Below are positions 9,520-17,665 of a stretch of 64,000 nucleotides of DNA, piece after piece (the first letter of the stretch is position 1; each line of letters starts with the position of its first letter). The notes under the pieces were generated by a model, which was given only the letters and a program-made list of their open reading frames with translations, was not told the origin of the DNA and did no database searches. Source of the DNA: JAKLQR01 sp963753165 (lineage in GTDB: Bacteria > Nitrospirota > Thermodesulfovibrionia > Thermodesulfovibrionales > SM23-35); contig CAVWBP010000017.1 of assembly GCA_963753165.1 (NCBI GenBank), positions 1-64,000 of the forward strand, in the 5' to 3' direction. Made by a program: the position numbers and the translations under genes.

Positions 9520-9620
9520 CAGTAATTCATCTCCTTCATTCACTTAAGATATAGGATAGAGGCAAAGCAGCCAACGCGGATCAAGACTGGAAAGCTAAGG
9601 ACGGAATTGAGACAGGTAAG

Positions 9621-9652
9621 CACTCCCCATCCTCCGGAGAGGGCGGGGAGTG
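9621..9652 (-). terminator. Hairpin downstream of the OmpA-type lipoprotein gene
   Basis: CACTCCCC and GGGGAGTG form a perfect 8-base stem around a 16-base loop that can itself pair. It lies 25 bases past the minus-strand lipoprotein stop. No strong T-run follows, so termination is plausible but not certain. Confidence 0.45.
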
Positions 9653-9677
9653 CAATTTATTCCTCCTTTTTAAAAAA

Positions 9678-10337
9678 TTAATCGCTGAGTATAAGAATCT
9701 CTACTCTTCTGTTCTGGAACCTGCCATCCATTGTTTTGTTTGATGCGACAGGATTTGATTCGCCATATCCTATGGTAGAAATTCTTGATGAAACAATTCC
9801 CCCTTTTGTAGCCAGGTAATTCTTTGCAGCTTTCGCTCTACGCTCGGAAAGACGCTGGTTGTACTGCTCGGACCCGATCCAGTCAGTGTGTCCTTCGATC
9901 CTGATCTTGTTGCCGGGATATTTGTTGATGAAATCGATAGCTTTTTTGAGGTCCGCCATATCAGAACTCCGGATGGTGGACTTGTCAAAATCGAAATTGA
10001 TCGTAAGGGTAAACCTGTCGATGACCTTGGGACAAAGGGCCTTTGCCTTGCTTGTCGCATCCTTTGCCATAGCGATCGCTTCTTTATCTTTGCATGACCA
10101 GTATGTCTCATATGCTTTCATTTTTAAGTCTTTTGCTTCATTGTATGGCTTCGGACATGCCTGGTCTTTTCCTGCTTTCTTTGCGTCTGTGACCGCTTTT
10201 TTTGCATCTACCAATTCTTTCGGGTAATACCAGATACCGTTTTTCGGAGAGAATTCCATACCTGCGCACCCGAGAACAAACAGGAATGAAAAAAGAATAG
10301 CTCCGATCAGAAGTCTCCTTGCAACTAAAACATGCAT
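9678..10337 (-). CDS. OmpA/Pal-family peptidoglycan-binding lipoprotein
   Basis: A 219-residue lipoprotein: signal peptide with lipobox FVLGC (Cys about 24), a charged, Ala/Lys-rich helical spacer with four Cys (about 30-105), then an OmpA domain (about 112-219) with NFDFDKSTIRSSDMADL, GHTDWIGSEQYNQRLSERRA and NRRVEI. The GHTD and NxxLSxxRA signature binds diaminopimelate of peptidoglycan, tethering the outer membrane to the wall. A near-perfect ribosome site (AAGGAGGTG) precedes the ATG. A promoter and a possible 17-codon leader lie upstream. The extra cysteines in the spacer are unusual and could form disulfides in the periplasm. Confidence 0.9.
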   Translation of the reverse strand: MHVLVARRLLIGAILFSFLFVLGCAGMEFSPKNGIWYYPKELVDAKKAVTDAKKAGKDQACPKPYNEAKDLKMKAYETYWSCKDKEAIAMAKDATSKAKALCPKVIDRFTLTINFDFDKSTIRSSDMADLKKAIDFINKYPGNKIRIEGHTDWIGSEQYNQRLSERRAKAAKNYLATKGGIVSSRISTIGYGESNPVASNKTMDGRFQNRRVEILILSD

Positions 10338-10338
10338 G

Positions 10339-10392
10339 TTAACACCTCCTTAATCTTGAAATTAATACGAATGAGGATACTACTGTTTTCAT
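10339..10392 (-). CDS. Possible 17-residue leader peptide upstream of the OmpA-type gene
   Basis: On the minus strand, AAAGGGGGTGATCT precedes an ATG at 10392 that opens MKTVVSSFVLISRLRRC and stops one base before the lipoprotein ATG. Its last codons (AGG AGG TGT) are the ribosome site of the next gene, so ribosomes translating it would cover or deliver to that site. Evidence is the strong ribosome site and exact spacing only; it may be chance. Confidence 0.35.
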   Translation of the reverse strand: MKTVVSSFVLISRLRRC

Positions 10393-10471
10393 AGATCACC
10401 CCCTTTAATACAACACCCCCTTTTCATTTAACCATTCAGTTATGAATATGCCTTGAACGTACTGTGAGAAA

Positions 10472-10500
10472 ATTATATCATACTTTCTCGGAATGGTAAA
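10472..10500 (-). promoter_or_regulatory. Sigma-70-type promoter for the OmpA-type lipoprotein
   Basis: Reading the minus strand, TTTACC (10500-10495), a 17-base spacer and TATAAT (10477-10472). Transcription would start near 10465, giving an untranslated leader of about 125 bases that contains the short leader frame. Confidence 0.6.
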
Positions 10501-10563
10501 ACGGGAACAGTATTTTTTAGGGCAGAGTTTAAGAGAACAGACATTTTTGTTGAGGAGGAAGCC

Positions 10564-10998
10564 ATGGAATACCGGGTGGGAAAAACCGCAAGAGTAGTAC
10601 TGGCACGATTTGAAGACAAAGAGGATATCCTGGAAAACATAACAGGCATTGCGAGGAAAGAGAACATCAGAAGCGCAGTCCTCTATCTCATCGGAGGCAT
10701 CAAGAAAGGCAGGGTAGTAGTTGGTCCTGAAGAAGAGAAGCTGCCGCCGGAACCTGTTTGGAGGGAAATCAACGAGAGCAGCGAGGTCGTCGGAATCGGG
10801 ACCATATTCTGGGAGGGAGAAGAGCCAAAAATACATTTCCACGGAGCGTTTGGAAAGAGGGACATAGTCAGGGTAGGGTGTCTCAGGGGAAATTCGGAAA
10901 CCTTTCTTGTGCTTGAGGCGGTAATCATAGAGATCGAGGGGATTAACGCAAAGAGAGAGCTTGATCCCGCATCCGGACTTGTGCTTCTGAAATTGTAA
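10564..10998 (+). CDS. PPC/DUF296-domain protein
   Basis: A 144-residue protein consisting of one PPC (PCC, DUF296) domain: VVLARFEDKEDILENITGIA, LIGGIKKGRVVVGP, a histidine-containing PKIHFHGAFG strand and LVLEAVIIEIEG. In bacteria and archaea these stand-alone domains form trimers and are often called DNA-binding by analogy with plant AHL proteins, although they lack the AT-hook; their real function is unclear. The conserved HFH is a possible metal site. A strong ribosome site (GAGGAGG) precedes the ATG. It is divergent from the OmpA-type gene. Confidence 0.85.
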   Translation: MEYRVGKTARVVLARFEDKEDILENITGIARKENIRSAVLYLIGGIKKGRVVVGPEEEKLPPEPVWREINESSEVVGIGTIFWEGEEPKIHFHGAFGKRDIVRVGCLRGNSETFLVLEAVIIEIEGINAKRELDPASGLVLLKL

Positions 10999-11029
10999 GT
11001 ATGCCTGCTGAAAAAAAACAAAAAAAGGG

Positions 11030-11058
11030 TTGCCATATCAGTCTACAGCGGCGATAAT
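11030..11058 (+). promoter_or_regulatory. Sigma-70-type promoter for the YcbK-like gene
   Basis: TTGCCA at 11030-11035, 17-base spacer, GATAAT at 11053-11058, followed by the ATG at 11081. Confidence 0.5.
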
Positions 11059-11080
11059 AGAATATGCAGGTGAACACCAT

Positions 11081-11611
11081 ATGATATCAAGGCGGAAATT
11101 CCTGAAAGCTGTCGCTGCAGGGTTCGCGCTCTGTTCTTTCAGCAATTTCCCCGCATTTGCCTACCAGGACAACCAGAGCAGAACTCTCAGTATGTACAAC
11201 ATTCACACCGGTGAGGATCTGTATGTTACTTACTGCATGTCAGGCAGGTATGATCAGGATGCCCTGGACAGCATCAATTATTTTCTGCGGTGTCATCATA
11301 CAAATGAAGTAAAAGAGATCGACGTGGGGGTGATAGACCTGCTCTGCGATATCAAGGACACCATGGAAACGGATCATCAGATTCAGATAATCTCAGGATA
11401 CCGGTCGCCCGCCTACAATGAATTTCTCGTAAACCAGGGGAAAGGCGTTGCGAAAAACAGCCTCCACCTCTCAGGACTCGCAATCGATTTTTCCCTGGAG
11501 GGGATCAGCACCTACGATATCTTCCAGCTCGCGAAATCGTTCTCTGCCGGAGGAGTAGGTCAGTACCCTGAATTTGTGCATATCGACGTCGGCAAGGTGC
11601 GTTACTGGTAG
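11081..11611 (+). CDS. Tat-exported YcbK/MepK-like (DUF882, M15-type) murein endopeptidase
   Basis: A 176-residue protein starting at the ATG at 11081, which opens a twin-arginine signal peptide (SRRKFLKAVAAGFALCSFS). The mature part is a DUF882/peptidase M15 domain with the zinc-site motifs SGYRSPAYNEFL, SLHLSGLAIDFSL and FVHIDVG. In E. coli the family member MepK cuts meso-DAP cross-links of peptidoglycan, and a periplasmic wall-remodelling role is expected here. A longer reading frame from 11030 exists but would bury the Tat signal. It is a single gene with its own promoter. Confidence 0.85.
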   Translation: MISRRKFLKAVAAGFALCSFSNFPAFAYQDNQSRTLSMYNIHTGEDLYVTYCMSGRYDQDALDSINYFLRCHHTNEVKEIDVGVIDLLCDIKDTMETDHQIQIISGYRSPAYNEFLVNQGKGVAKNSLHLSGLAIDFSLEGISTYDIFQLAKSFSAGGVGQYPEFVHIDVGKVRYW

Positions 11612-11720
11612 GGTCCACCGGGACCTGCAGCTTTATAGTTCCCCTTCCTGCATCAATTATTTTCTGATAATCTATCCTCCGTATTCATCCGGAAATTTAC
11701 GAATAATGTAGGCTAAAAAA

Positions 11721-11753
11721 CCGGGAAGGATTCCGGACAAACCGGAATGACAG
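11721..11753. repeat. Partial REP-like palindromic repeat
   Basis: CCGGGAAGGATTCCGGACAA followed by ACCGGAATGACAG is half of a repeat family (ATTCCGG...CGGGAATGACA) that recurs at 18626, 29571 and 47022. It lies between two convergent genes in a 190-base gap that otherwise holds only a 5-base stem (GGTCC/GGACC, 11613-11626). Confidence 0.6.
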
Positions 11754-11802
11754 CTTATGCGAGCGAAGAATATTGCAATGGTTCCTCCGTGAAATCTTCA
11801 TG

Positions 11803-12699
11803 CTATGGTTCTCCATCCCCAAGCGCTGCGATTACACTTACCACTGCTTGTGCTACTCTGACCATGAAAGTAAAATCAAGCGTCTCAAATCTGTCGTGTC
11901 TTGTGTGATAGTGAGGATTTCTGAACATGGCGGTATCGGTGAGCATGAGAGATGGGTATCCATGCTTCCAGAAAGAGGCGTGGTCGCTGAAGCGGGTTTC
12001 AGGAATAATATACCCTGACAGCGGCACTTTGTAGGGGACAAGAACGAGGTCAGGCACATGCGTATTCGCATGGGCAAGAAAAGCATGCAGTGCTTGCTCT
12101 GATCTGCCGTTCGCAATAATCCCGAGGAAATTCCCTGTTTTGGGAACTTTTGCCCTGACCAGTACAGGAACGATCTGGCTTCCTTCTGTGTGGTCGGTAT
12201 ACCCGACAGACTCAAGAATAAACGCGGCTTGATATTTTCGCCCTGCCTTTTTCGCCTCACTCGCAAAATGGTCGCTGCCGATGAGGAAATTGATCGTCTG
12301 GGGTTGAGGTTCCTCGAGGGTGAAGGCAACAAACTGTATCGTATTCTTTAGCTTCTGCTTGCAGAGTATGCGGGCTGCCTCCAGCAATACTGCGACACCG
12401 CTCGCATTGTCATCGGCGCCGGGACTCCCCTGTGCAGCGTCGTAATGAGCGCCGAGAAGCAGCCATTCTTTCTCCTGCGTGTGCCCCTTCAGGGTGGCAA
12501 TGATATTCCGGAATATTTTCCCGTGGAAAGGAACTTCCTGATTTTCTACGATCAAACCAAAGGAACGGAATGTCTCTTCAATGAAATCTGCTCGTTGCTC
12601 AAGGGCTGCAGTATTTTCCCAGCCATGGCGAAACCCTTCGACCACCTTCACATAGGTTCTGAGATTTTCTTCATTGAGAGGGGAAAAAAGTTCATGCAT
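11803..12699 (-). CDS. M28-family zinc aminopeptidase
   Basis: A di-zinc M28 peptidase of about 298 residues from the ATG at 12699; a TTG at 12753 would add an 18-residue hydrophobic start that could act as a membrane anchor, and neither start has a good ribosome site. Metal-site motifs in order: GAHYDAAQGSPGADDNASG (His and bridging Asp), TLEEPQ (Glu pair), SDHASFWK and the final HYHTRHDRFETLD (His). Members release N-terminal residues from peptides and are often secreted. It is convergent with the YcbK-like gene. Confidence 0.87.
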   Translation of the reverse strand: MHELFSPLNEENLRTYVKVVEGFRHGWENTAALEQRADFIEETFRSFGLIVENQEVPFHGKIFRNIIATLKGHTQEKEWLLLGAHYDAAQGSPGADDNASGVAVLLEAARILCKQKLKNTIQFVAFTLEEPQPQTINFLIGSDHFASEAKKAGRKYQAAFILESVGYTDHTEGSQIVPVLVRAKVPKTGNFLGIIANGRSEQALHAFLAHANTHVPDLVLVPYKVPLSGYIIPETRFSDHASFWKHGYPSLMLTDTAMFRNPHYHTRHDRFETLDFTFMVRVAQAVVSVIAALGDGEP

Positions 12700-12809
12700 C
12701 AGGCAATACCATAAAAGCGATCTGCATAGGAAAATGAAAATGGAAGATACCAATGGTCATAGATAAGATTATTCTGTATTTTTGCCGAATAGTCAAAACT
12801 TTTTAGCTA

Positions 12810-12838
12810 TTGACTCCCTATATATAGTCTGCTACTAT
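12810..12838 (+). promoter_or_regulatory. Sigma-70-type promoter for the HD-GYP/partner-switch operon
   Basis: TTGACT at 12810-12815, 17-base spacer, TACTAT at 12833-12838, in an AT-rich stretch. It gives an untranslated leader of about 115 bases before the ATG at 12959. Confidence 0.65.
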
Positions 12839-12902
12839 TAAGCATAAGCTATATTGTAAAATTGGGTCTGCGGTAAGTTTAATTTTTATCACTAAGGTGT
12901 AC

Positions 12903-12962
12903 ATGAAGGCCAGGGAACTGTTAAGAATACAGAAGCATTATCTTCCTGATAGAGTGAAATGA
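12903..12962 (+). CDS. Possible 19-residue upstream peptide coupled to the HD-GYP gene
   Basis: ATG at 12903 with AAGGTG 6 bases upstream encodes MKARELLRIQKHYLPDRVK and stops at TGA 12960-12962, overlapping the ATG of the HD-GYP gene (ATGA). The HD-GYP ATG has no good ribosome site of its own, so coupling would make sense. It is short and unproven. Confidence 0.35.
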   Translation: MKARELLRIQKHYLPDRVK

Positions 12963-15568
12963 AGTTTCCCGGTCAACTGCAATCTATTGGGAAAATGAGC
13001 AGAATGCAAAAATGCCGGGAAATCCTGGAATGCGGGGAGACCAAATGTCCTGCCTACGAATCTACAAATCTGCAATGCTGGCTCATTCCGCAAACTCTTT
13101 GCAATAATTTCATCCAGGGTAATTTCCTCGACAAAATTGAATTGTGTATCGGATGCAGCGTCTTTGCAGAAAATATCGACCGCGAGTCTATAAAAGATAC
13201 CCTCAAGATTGTGGACAGGCAGTTCAGAGAATTCCGGACACTCGTACAGGAACATGACCGTGAAATGGAAAGAATAGGGCTCGAACTTTCGATCAGCTTA
13301 TCGGAAGTGTTTGAAGCATTACGAAGAATAGCAAAAGGTGATCCATCGGTAGTAATCCCTGAAGACTCATCAATAGAACTGATAAGCATGCTGAAGCGTG
13401 TGGTGAACAGAACCGCAGAAGATCTGAATGAGAATGTGAACCTTTGCCATGAGTTTGCCATTGGCCTCGCGGAACATTTCGATGTTCTCCACCGTGTATC
13501 CAAGGGCGACCTCAATGCACGGGTGTCCGGCGGTTCGGATATGGAACTTCTCGAATCGCTGAAAAATGTAACAAACGACATGATCGCAAATATATCCGAG
13601 GAGATTACGAAACGGAAAAGGGCTGAAGAGGAACACACGCGATTGGAGACAAAATACCGGGTTATCTTTGAAAATGCCGGGGCCCCGACCATAATTTTTG
13701 AAGACGATATGAAGATATGCATGGCAAACAAGGCATTTGAGAGGTTTTCAGAATATAAAAAAGAGGATATCGAAGGAGAAAAGAGCCTTTTAGAATTTAT
13801 TCTGGAAGATGATCTGGGAAAGATGAAGGTAGCCTTTGATGAAGGTATTTCTCGTCAAGTCTACAACAAATCTCTTGAATTCCGTTTTCTTGGCAGCAAG
13901 GGAAATGTCAAGCATGTAATGGCAATTATCTCGCATATTCCCGGCAGTAATATGAGCGTTGCTTCCCTCCTCGAAATAGCGGAATTCAAGCAGAGAGAGA
14001 TGGAAGCGATTGCTTCCATAACAACGGCCCTCCGTTCTGCGCAGACACGAGCCGACATGCTGCCGATAATCATCGATCAGTTAATGGAATTCATGAGGGC
14101 CGACGGGGTGTCTCTCGCAATGCGTGATCCGGTAAGCGGAGAGACGGTAATCGAAACATCAAAAGGGGACTGGTCTAACTGGACCGGAGTAAGATTGCAT
14201 GCAGGGGATGGAATAAGCGGAACTGTTATCGAAACAGGAAAACCCTATGTGAACAATTCGGCTCTCTCGAATACCCGTTTTGCACGTCCCGACCTTATAG
14301 GCGATCTCAAGGCAGTTGCCTGTGTTCCCCTGATGACCCTGCGCCAGACCATTGGCGCGATATGGATAGGGCGGAGGTCCGACATCGAGAACTATGAGAT
14401 TAAATTATTGAGCACAATCGGTGAGATTGCGGCAAATGCAATCCAGAGGGCCACTCTTTATGAACAGACTGAGCAGCGCCTGCAGCGTCTTTATGCGCTC
14501 CATGCGATAGACATGGCAATCAGCGCGAGCCTTGATCTCCGTGTGACGCTGAATATATTACTCGAGCATGTGACGAGCCAGCTCAATACTGATGCAGCAA
14601 CTGTTCTCCTGATGAATTCCACGACAGGCATACTTGAATATGCAGCCAGCCGCGGTTTCCGTTCACGCACCATAAAGCAGACACGGTTGAGGATCGGAGA
14701 GGGTCACGCAGGGAAAGCTGCCCTCGAAAGACGGGTTATCAATGTCCCGAACGTTTTAAAAACGGAAGATCCCTGTGTGCGTTCGCAGATACTTGCGGGA
14801 GAAGTATTTCTGGCCCATCATGCCGTACCTCTTATTATCAAGGGTCAGGTGAAAGGTGTGCTCGAGGTTTTCCACCGGACCGAACTGGACCCCGATCCGG
14901 AATGGCTGGAATTCTTCGAAGCCCTTGCTGCGCAGGCTGCTATCGCGATAGACAACACATCGCTTTTTGATGAACTGCAGCGCTCCAATACAGAACTGAC
15001 GCTTGCTTACGATACCACGCTTGAAGGCTGGTCGCATGCCCTTGATATGCGCGACAAGGAGACGGAAGGACATACTCTCCGTGTTACCGAAATGACCACA
15101 AAACTTGCGAGGAGTATGGGGATGAGTGAAGCAGAGATCGTACATATCAGGAGGGGAGCGCTCCTCCATGATATAGGCAAGATGGCGATTTCCGATACGG
15201 TGCTCCTCAAGCCAGGCCCTCTCAATAAAGACGAATATGAAATCATGTGCAAGCATCCGGACTATGCCCATAAAATGCTCATGCCGATTTTCTTCCTCAG
15301 GCATGCGCTCAATATTCCTTATTGCCATCATGAGAAGTGGGACGGAACAGGATATCCCCGAAGACTGAGGGAAGATCAGATACCACTCGAGGCGCGTATC
15401 TTTGCGGTCGTTGACGTATGGGACGCGCTGCGTTCTGATCGGCCTTACCGTGCAGCCTGGTCAGAGCAGCAGACACTTGAATATATCCTTAATGAATCCG
15501 GCAAACATTTCGATCCGAAAGTAGTCAAGGCGTTCATTAAAGTTCTCTCAGATCAGAACCACCTGTAA
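12959..15568 (+). CDS. Multi-domain HD-GYP cyclic-di-GMP phosphodiesterase sensor
   Basis: An 869-residue signalling protein. Order: Cys-rich N-terminus (CREILECGETKCPAY ... LCIGCSVF, about 19-65), a helix, two HAMP-like segments (about 115-150 and 160-215), PAS (about 225-335), two GAF domains (about 345-500 and 505-660) and an HD-GYP domain (about 675-869). The catalytic HD is at about 737-738 (LLHDIGKMAI), with HHEKWDGTGYP near 790-800, so c-di-GMP hydrolysis to pGpG/GMP is expected. No membrane helix is seen, so the HAMP-like units are cytoplasmic. The Cys cluster could bind a metal or sense redox. It starts the operon that continues into the phosphatase, kinase and STAS genes 15 bases on. 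Confidence 0.9.
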   Translation: MKFPGQLQSIGKMSRMQKCREILECGETKCPAYESTNLQCWLIPQTLCNNFIQGNFLDKIELCIGCSVFAENIDRESIKDTLKIVDRQFREFRTLVQEHDREMERIGLELSISLSEVFEALRRIAKGDPSVVIPEDSSIELISMLKRVVNRTAEDLNENVNLCHEFAIGLAEHFDVLHRVSKGDLNARVSGGSDMELLESLKNVTNDMIANISEEITKRKRAEEEHTRLETKYRVIFENAGAPTIIFEDDMKICMANKAFERFSEYKKEDIEGEKSLLEFILEDDLGKMKVAFDEGISRQVYNKSLEFRFLGSKGNVKHVMAIISHIPGSNMSVASLLEIAEFKQREMEAIASITTALRSAQTRADMLPIIIDQLMEFMRADGVSLAMRDPVSGETVIETSKGDWSNWTGVRLHAGDGISGTVIETGKPYVNNSALSNTRFARPDLIGDLKAVACVPLMTLRQTIGAIWIGRRSDIENYEIKLLSTIGEIAANAIQRATLYEQTEQRLQRLYALHAIDMAISASLDLRVTLNILLEHVTSQLNTDAATVLLMNSTTGILEYAASRGFRSRTIKQTRLRIGEGHAGKAALERRVINVPNVLKTEDPCVRSQILAGEVFLAHHAVPLIIKGQVKGVLEVFHRTELDPDPEWLEFFEALAAQAAIAIDNTSLFDELQRSNTELTLAYDTTLEGWSHALDMRDKETEGHTLRVTEMTTKLARSMGMSEAEIVHIRRGALLHDIGKMAISDTVLLKPGPLNKDEYEIMCKHPDYAHKMLMPIFFLRHALNIPYCHHEKWDGTGYPRRLREDQIPLEARIFAVVDVWDALRSDRPYRAAWSEQQTLEYILNESGKHFDPKVVKAFIKVLSDQNHL

Positions 15569-15583
15569 GAATCATTATTTGTC

Positions 15584-16921
15584 TTGAAATCTTCCCTGAA
15601 ATCTGTTATCCAATACACTATGCGAAACACGCGCAAAATCTCTGTCTCCGGTGAATATCTGCAACACCTTGAACAGAAGGTCGCAGACCTTAAAATACTT
15701 ACTGAAATATCCGTCCTCATATCATCAACCCTTGATCTCAGTGAACTTATGACGCTTGTTATCGAAAAAGCAAAAAGTCTTATGGATGCAGAAGCATGTT
15801 CAATTCTTCTCTATAACAAGAGCACAAACAAACTGGAATTCGAGGTCGCTTTCTGCAGGGAGACATCAGCGACGGATATCCTGAAGAACAAGATCACGCT
15901 TGATATCGGACAAGGCATTGCAGGATGGGTGGCGAAGCACCGGAAAGTGCTGATTATCAATGACGTCCGGAAAGACACACGCTTTTATCAGGAGGCTGAT
16001 AAAGCAACCGGATTTATCACAAAAAGGATCATTGCAGTTCCGCTGGTAGGAAGGAGAGGACTCATTGGTGTTGCAGAGATTCTCAATCCCCGGAAAGAAG
16101 AATATGACAACGAGATACTGGAGATACTCGCAAGGCATTTTGCGATTGCTATCGAAAACGCGCTCTATTACAAAGAATCTCTTGAGAAAGAGAGGCTGAA
16201 ACAGGAGATAGAGATCGCGTCTGTATTGCAGAAAAGTTTTCTTCCCGAAACCCCTGTCCTTCGCAAAGGGAACGTTACGGTCTCAGCGATCAATGTGCCG
16301 GCAAAGCAGGTGGGAGGGGACCTCTATGATTTTGTCGAGCCGGTTGCGGGGAAGCTCGGGGTCTTCATCGGTGATATTTCCGGGAAGGGAGTTTCTGCGG
16401 CGCTGTATATGGCAAAGATCATTAGTGATTTCCGCTATCTCTCCCATATGAAAGAATCACCCGCCCTGGTCATGAACAGCCTGAACGATATACTCTCAAA
16501 AGCGCCGAGAGGGATGTTCCTCACCGCGCAGTATGCAATGGTCGACGTCCTGACGGGAGACATTCAAATATCGGATGCCGGACATCCACCGTTCCTCCTG
16601 GTCAGGAAAAAAGAGGTAGAGGTGATGTCCGGCCTGTCCGGTCCACCGCTCGGTATTGTTCCCGGAACCTATCCTGTCAGCACCTATTCACTGAACAGCG
16701 GAGACAGACTGATTTTTCTTACCGACGGGGTATTTGAAGCAAAGAGCAGGGAAGGGAAGCGCCTCGGATTTGATGCCCTTGTCGCATTCATAAAGAAGAA
16801 GAGGAATGACGATCAGTTGATAGAAAAGATCGCGGACTATGTGCATAAATTCTCGAAGGGAGCAGAAATGGCCGATGACCTTACTCTCATGGAATTGCGT
16901 TTTCTGAAAGACCGTGAATGA
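15584..16921 (+). CDS. GAF-domain PP2C/SpoIIE (RsbU-like) serine phosphatase
   Basis: A 445-residue protein from a TTG; the ATG at 15620 (433 residues) is equally possible, and neither has a clear ribosome site. A GAF domain (about 35-200) is followed by a coiled coil and a PP2C-like SpoIIE domain with metal-site motifs GGDLYDF, GDISGKGVSAAL, DAGHPPFLL, FLTDGVFEAK and a final DDLTLM. Such phosphatases dephosphorylate a STAS anti-anti-sigma factor in partner-switching systems. The kinase and STAS partners follow directly, with an 8-base overlap to the kinase gene. The GAF domain would supply the input. Confidence 0.9.
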   Translation: MKSSLKSVIQYTMRNTRKISVSGEYLQHLEQKVADLKILTEISVLISSTLDLSELMTLVIEKAKSLMDAEACSILLYNKSTNKLEFEVAFCRETSATDILKNKITLDIGQGIAGWVAKHRKVLIINDVRKDTRFYQEADKATGFITKRIIAVPLVGRRGLIGVAEILNPRKEEYDNEILEILARHFAIAIENALYYKESLEKERLKQEIEIASVLQKSFLPETPVLRKGNVTVSAINVPAKQVGGDLYDFVEPVAGKLGVFIGDISGKGVSAALYMAKIISDFRYLSHMKESPALVMNSLNDILSKAPRGMFLTAQYAMVDVLTGDIQISDAGHPPFLLVRKKEVEVMSGLSGPPLGIVPGTYPVSTYSLNSGDRLIFLTDGVFEAKSREGKRLGFDALVAFIKKKRNDDQLIEKIADYVHKFSKGAEMADDLTLMELRFLKDRE

Positions 16922-17339
16922 GATGAAGGATTCCCTCAGAATTTCTTTTCCGTCACATCCAAAATATCTCTCTGTGGTAAGAATGGTGACCGCGAAAATA
17001 GCGGAACAATGCGGTTTCGGGGAAAAGATTGTCGAAGAGATCAGGTTGGCTGTGGATGAGGCATGCGCCAATGTTATCAAACACGCATATAAAGGAGACA
17101 CATCAAAGGAAATTGTTTTAGAATACACGAATACAGAACAGGAATTCACCGTCATCCTGGAGGATAAGGGAATAAAAGCCGACATCCGGTCGATAAAAGG
17201 GAGAGACCTTAAAAAGGTAAGGCCTGGAGGATTGGGAGTGCACTTTATCCGCAGGGTATTCGATGTCTTTGAATATGATGAAAAGAGAACAAAAGGGAAC
17301 AGACTTATTCTCAGAAAATATCTCGGCAGGGAGAAATGA
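16914..17339 (+). CDS. RsbW/SpoIIAB-like serine-protein kinase (anti-sigma factor)
   Basis: A 141-residue GHKL ATPase of the RsbW type. The N box with catalytic Glu49 and Asn53 (AVDEACANVIKHAY), G1-like LEDKGI and G2-like RPGGLGVHFIRRVFD are present. GTG 16914 and ATG 16923 are both possible starts. It should phosphorylate the STAS protein encoded next (4-base ATGA overlap) and bind a partner, classically a sigma factor, though none is encoded in the window. The G1 box is degenerate (EDKGIKAD rather than DxGxG), as often seen in this subfamily. Confidence 0.87.
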   Translation: MNEMKDSLRISFPSHPKYLSVVRMVTAKIAEQCGFGEKIVEEIRLAVDEACANVIKHAYKGDTSKEIVLEYTNTEQEFTVILEDKGIKADIRSIKGRDLKKVRPGGLGVHFIRRVFDVFEYDEKRTKGNRLILRKYLGREK

Positions 17340-17665
17340 ATATAGAGGTAATTGATCATAAAGGAAAGAAAGTGCTCACGCTTTCGGGTGAAATCGATAT
17401 GTATTCCTCACCTGAACTCAGAGAGGAACTGATGGGCATTCTCATAAAAAAAGTCCCTGCCCTGTACATTGACTTCAGGGAAGTCTCCTATATAGACAGT
17501 TCCGGAATCGCAACGTTTGTGGAAGGTCTGAAATACGTAAAATCGTATGGCGGGAGGCTCCGGTTTTTCAGCATACCCGGGGGGATTATGGATATTTTCA
17601 AATTCTCCAAGCTGGACAGGGTCTTCGAGATCTACGGAAATCTTGACGATGCCATCAATAGCTGA
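17336..17665 (+). CDS. STAS-domain anti-anti-sigma factor / MlaB-like protein
   Basis: A 109-residue STAS domain: VLTLSGEIDMYSSPELREEL, YIDFREVSYIDSSGIATFVEG with the phosphorylatable Ser55/56, and a C-terminal LDRVFEIYGNLDDAI. It follows the RsbW-type kinase with an ATGA overlap and overlaps the mlaE start by 17 bases. In E. coli MlaB is a STAS subunit of the MlaFE transporter, so this protein could serve the partner switch, the transporter or both. The intact DSSG favours a phospho-regulated role; the gene order favours a link to MlaE. Confidence 0.87.
   Translation: MNIEVIDHKGKKVLTLSGEIDMYSSPELREELMGILIKKVPALYIDFREVSYIDSSGIATFVEGLKYVKSYGGRLRFFSIPGGIMDIFKFSKLDRVFEIYGNLDDAINS

Noticed and set aside
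10984..11080. Start of the YcbK-like protein at 11030.
   Set aside because: That start coincides with the -35 box of a good promoter and would place 17 residues before a canonical Tat signal peptide.
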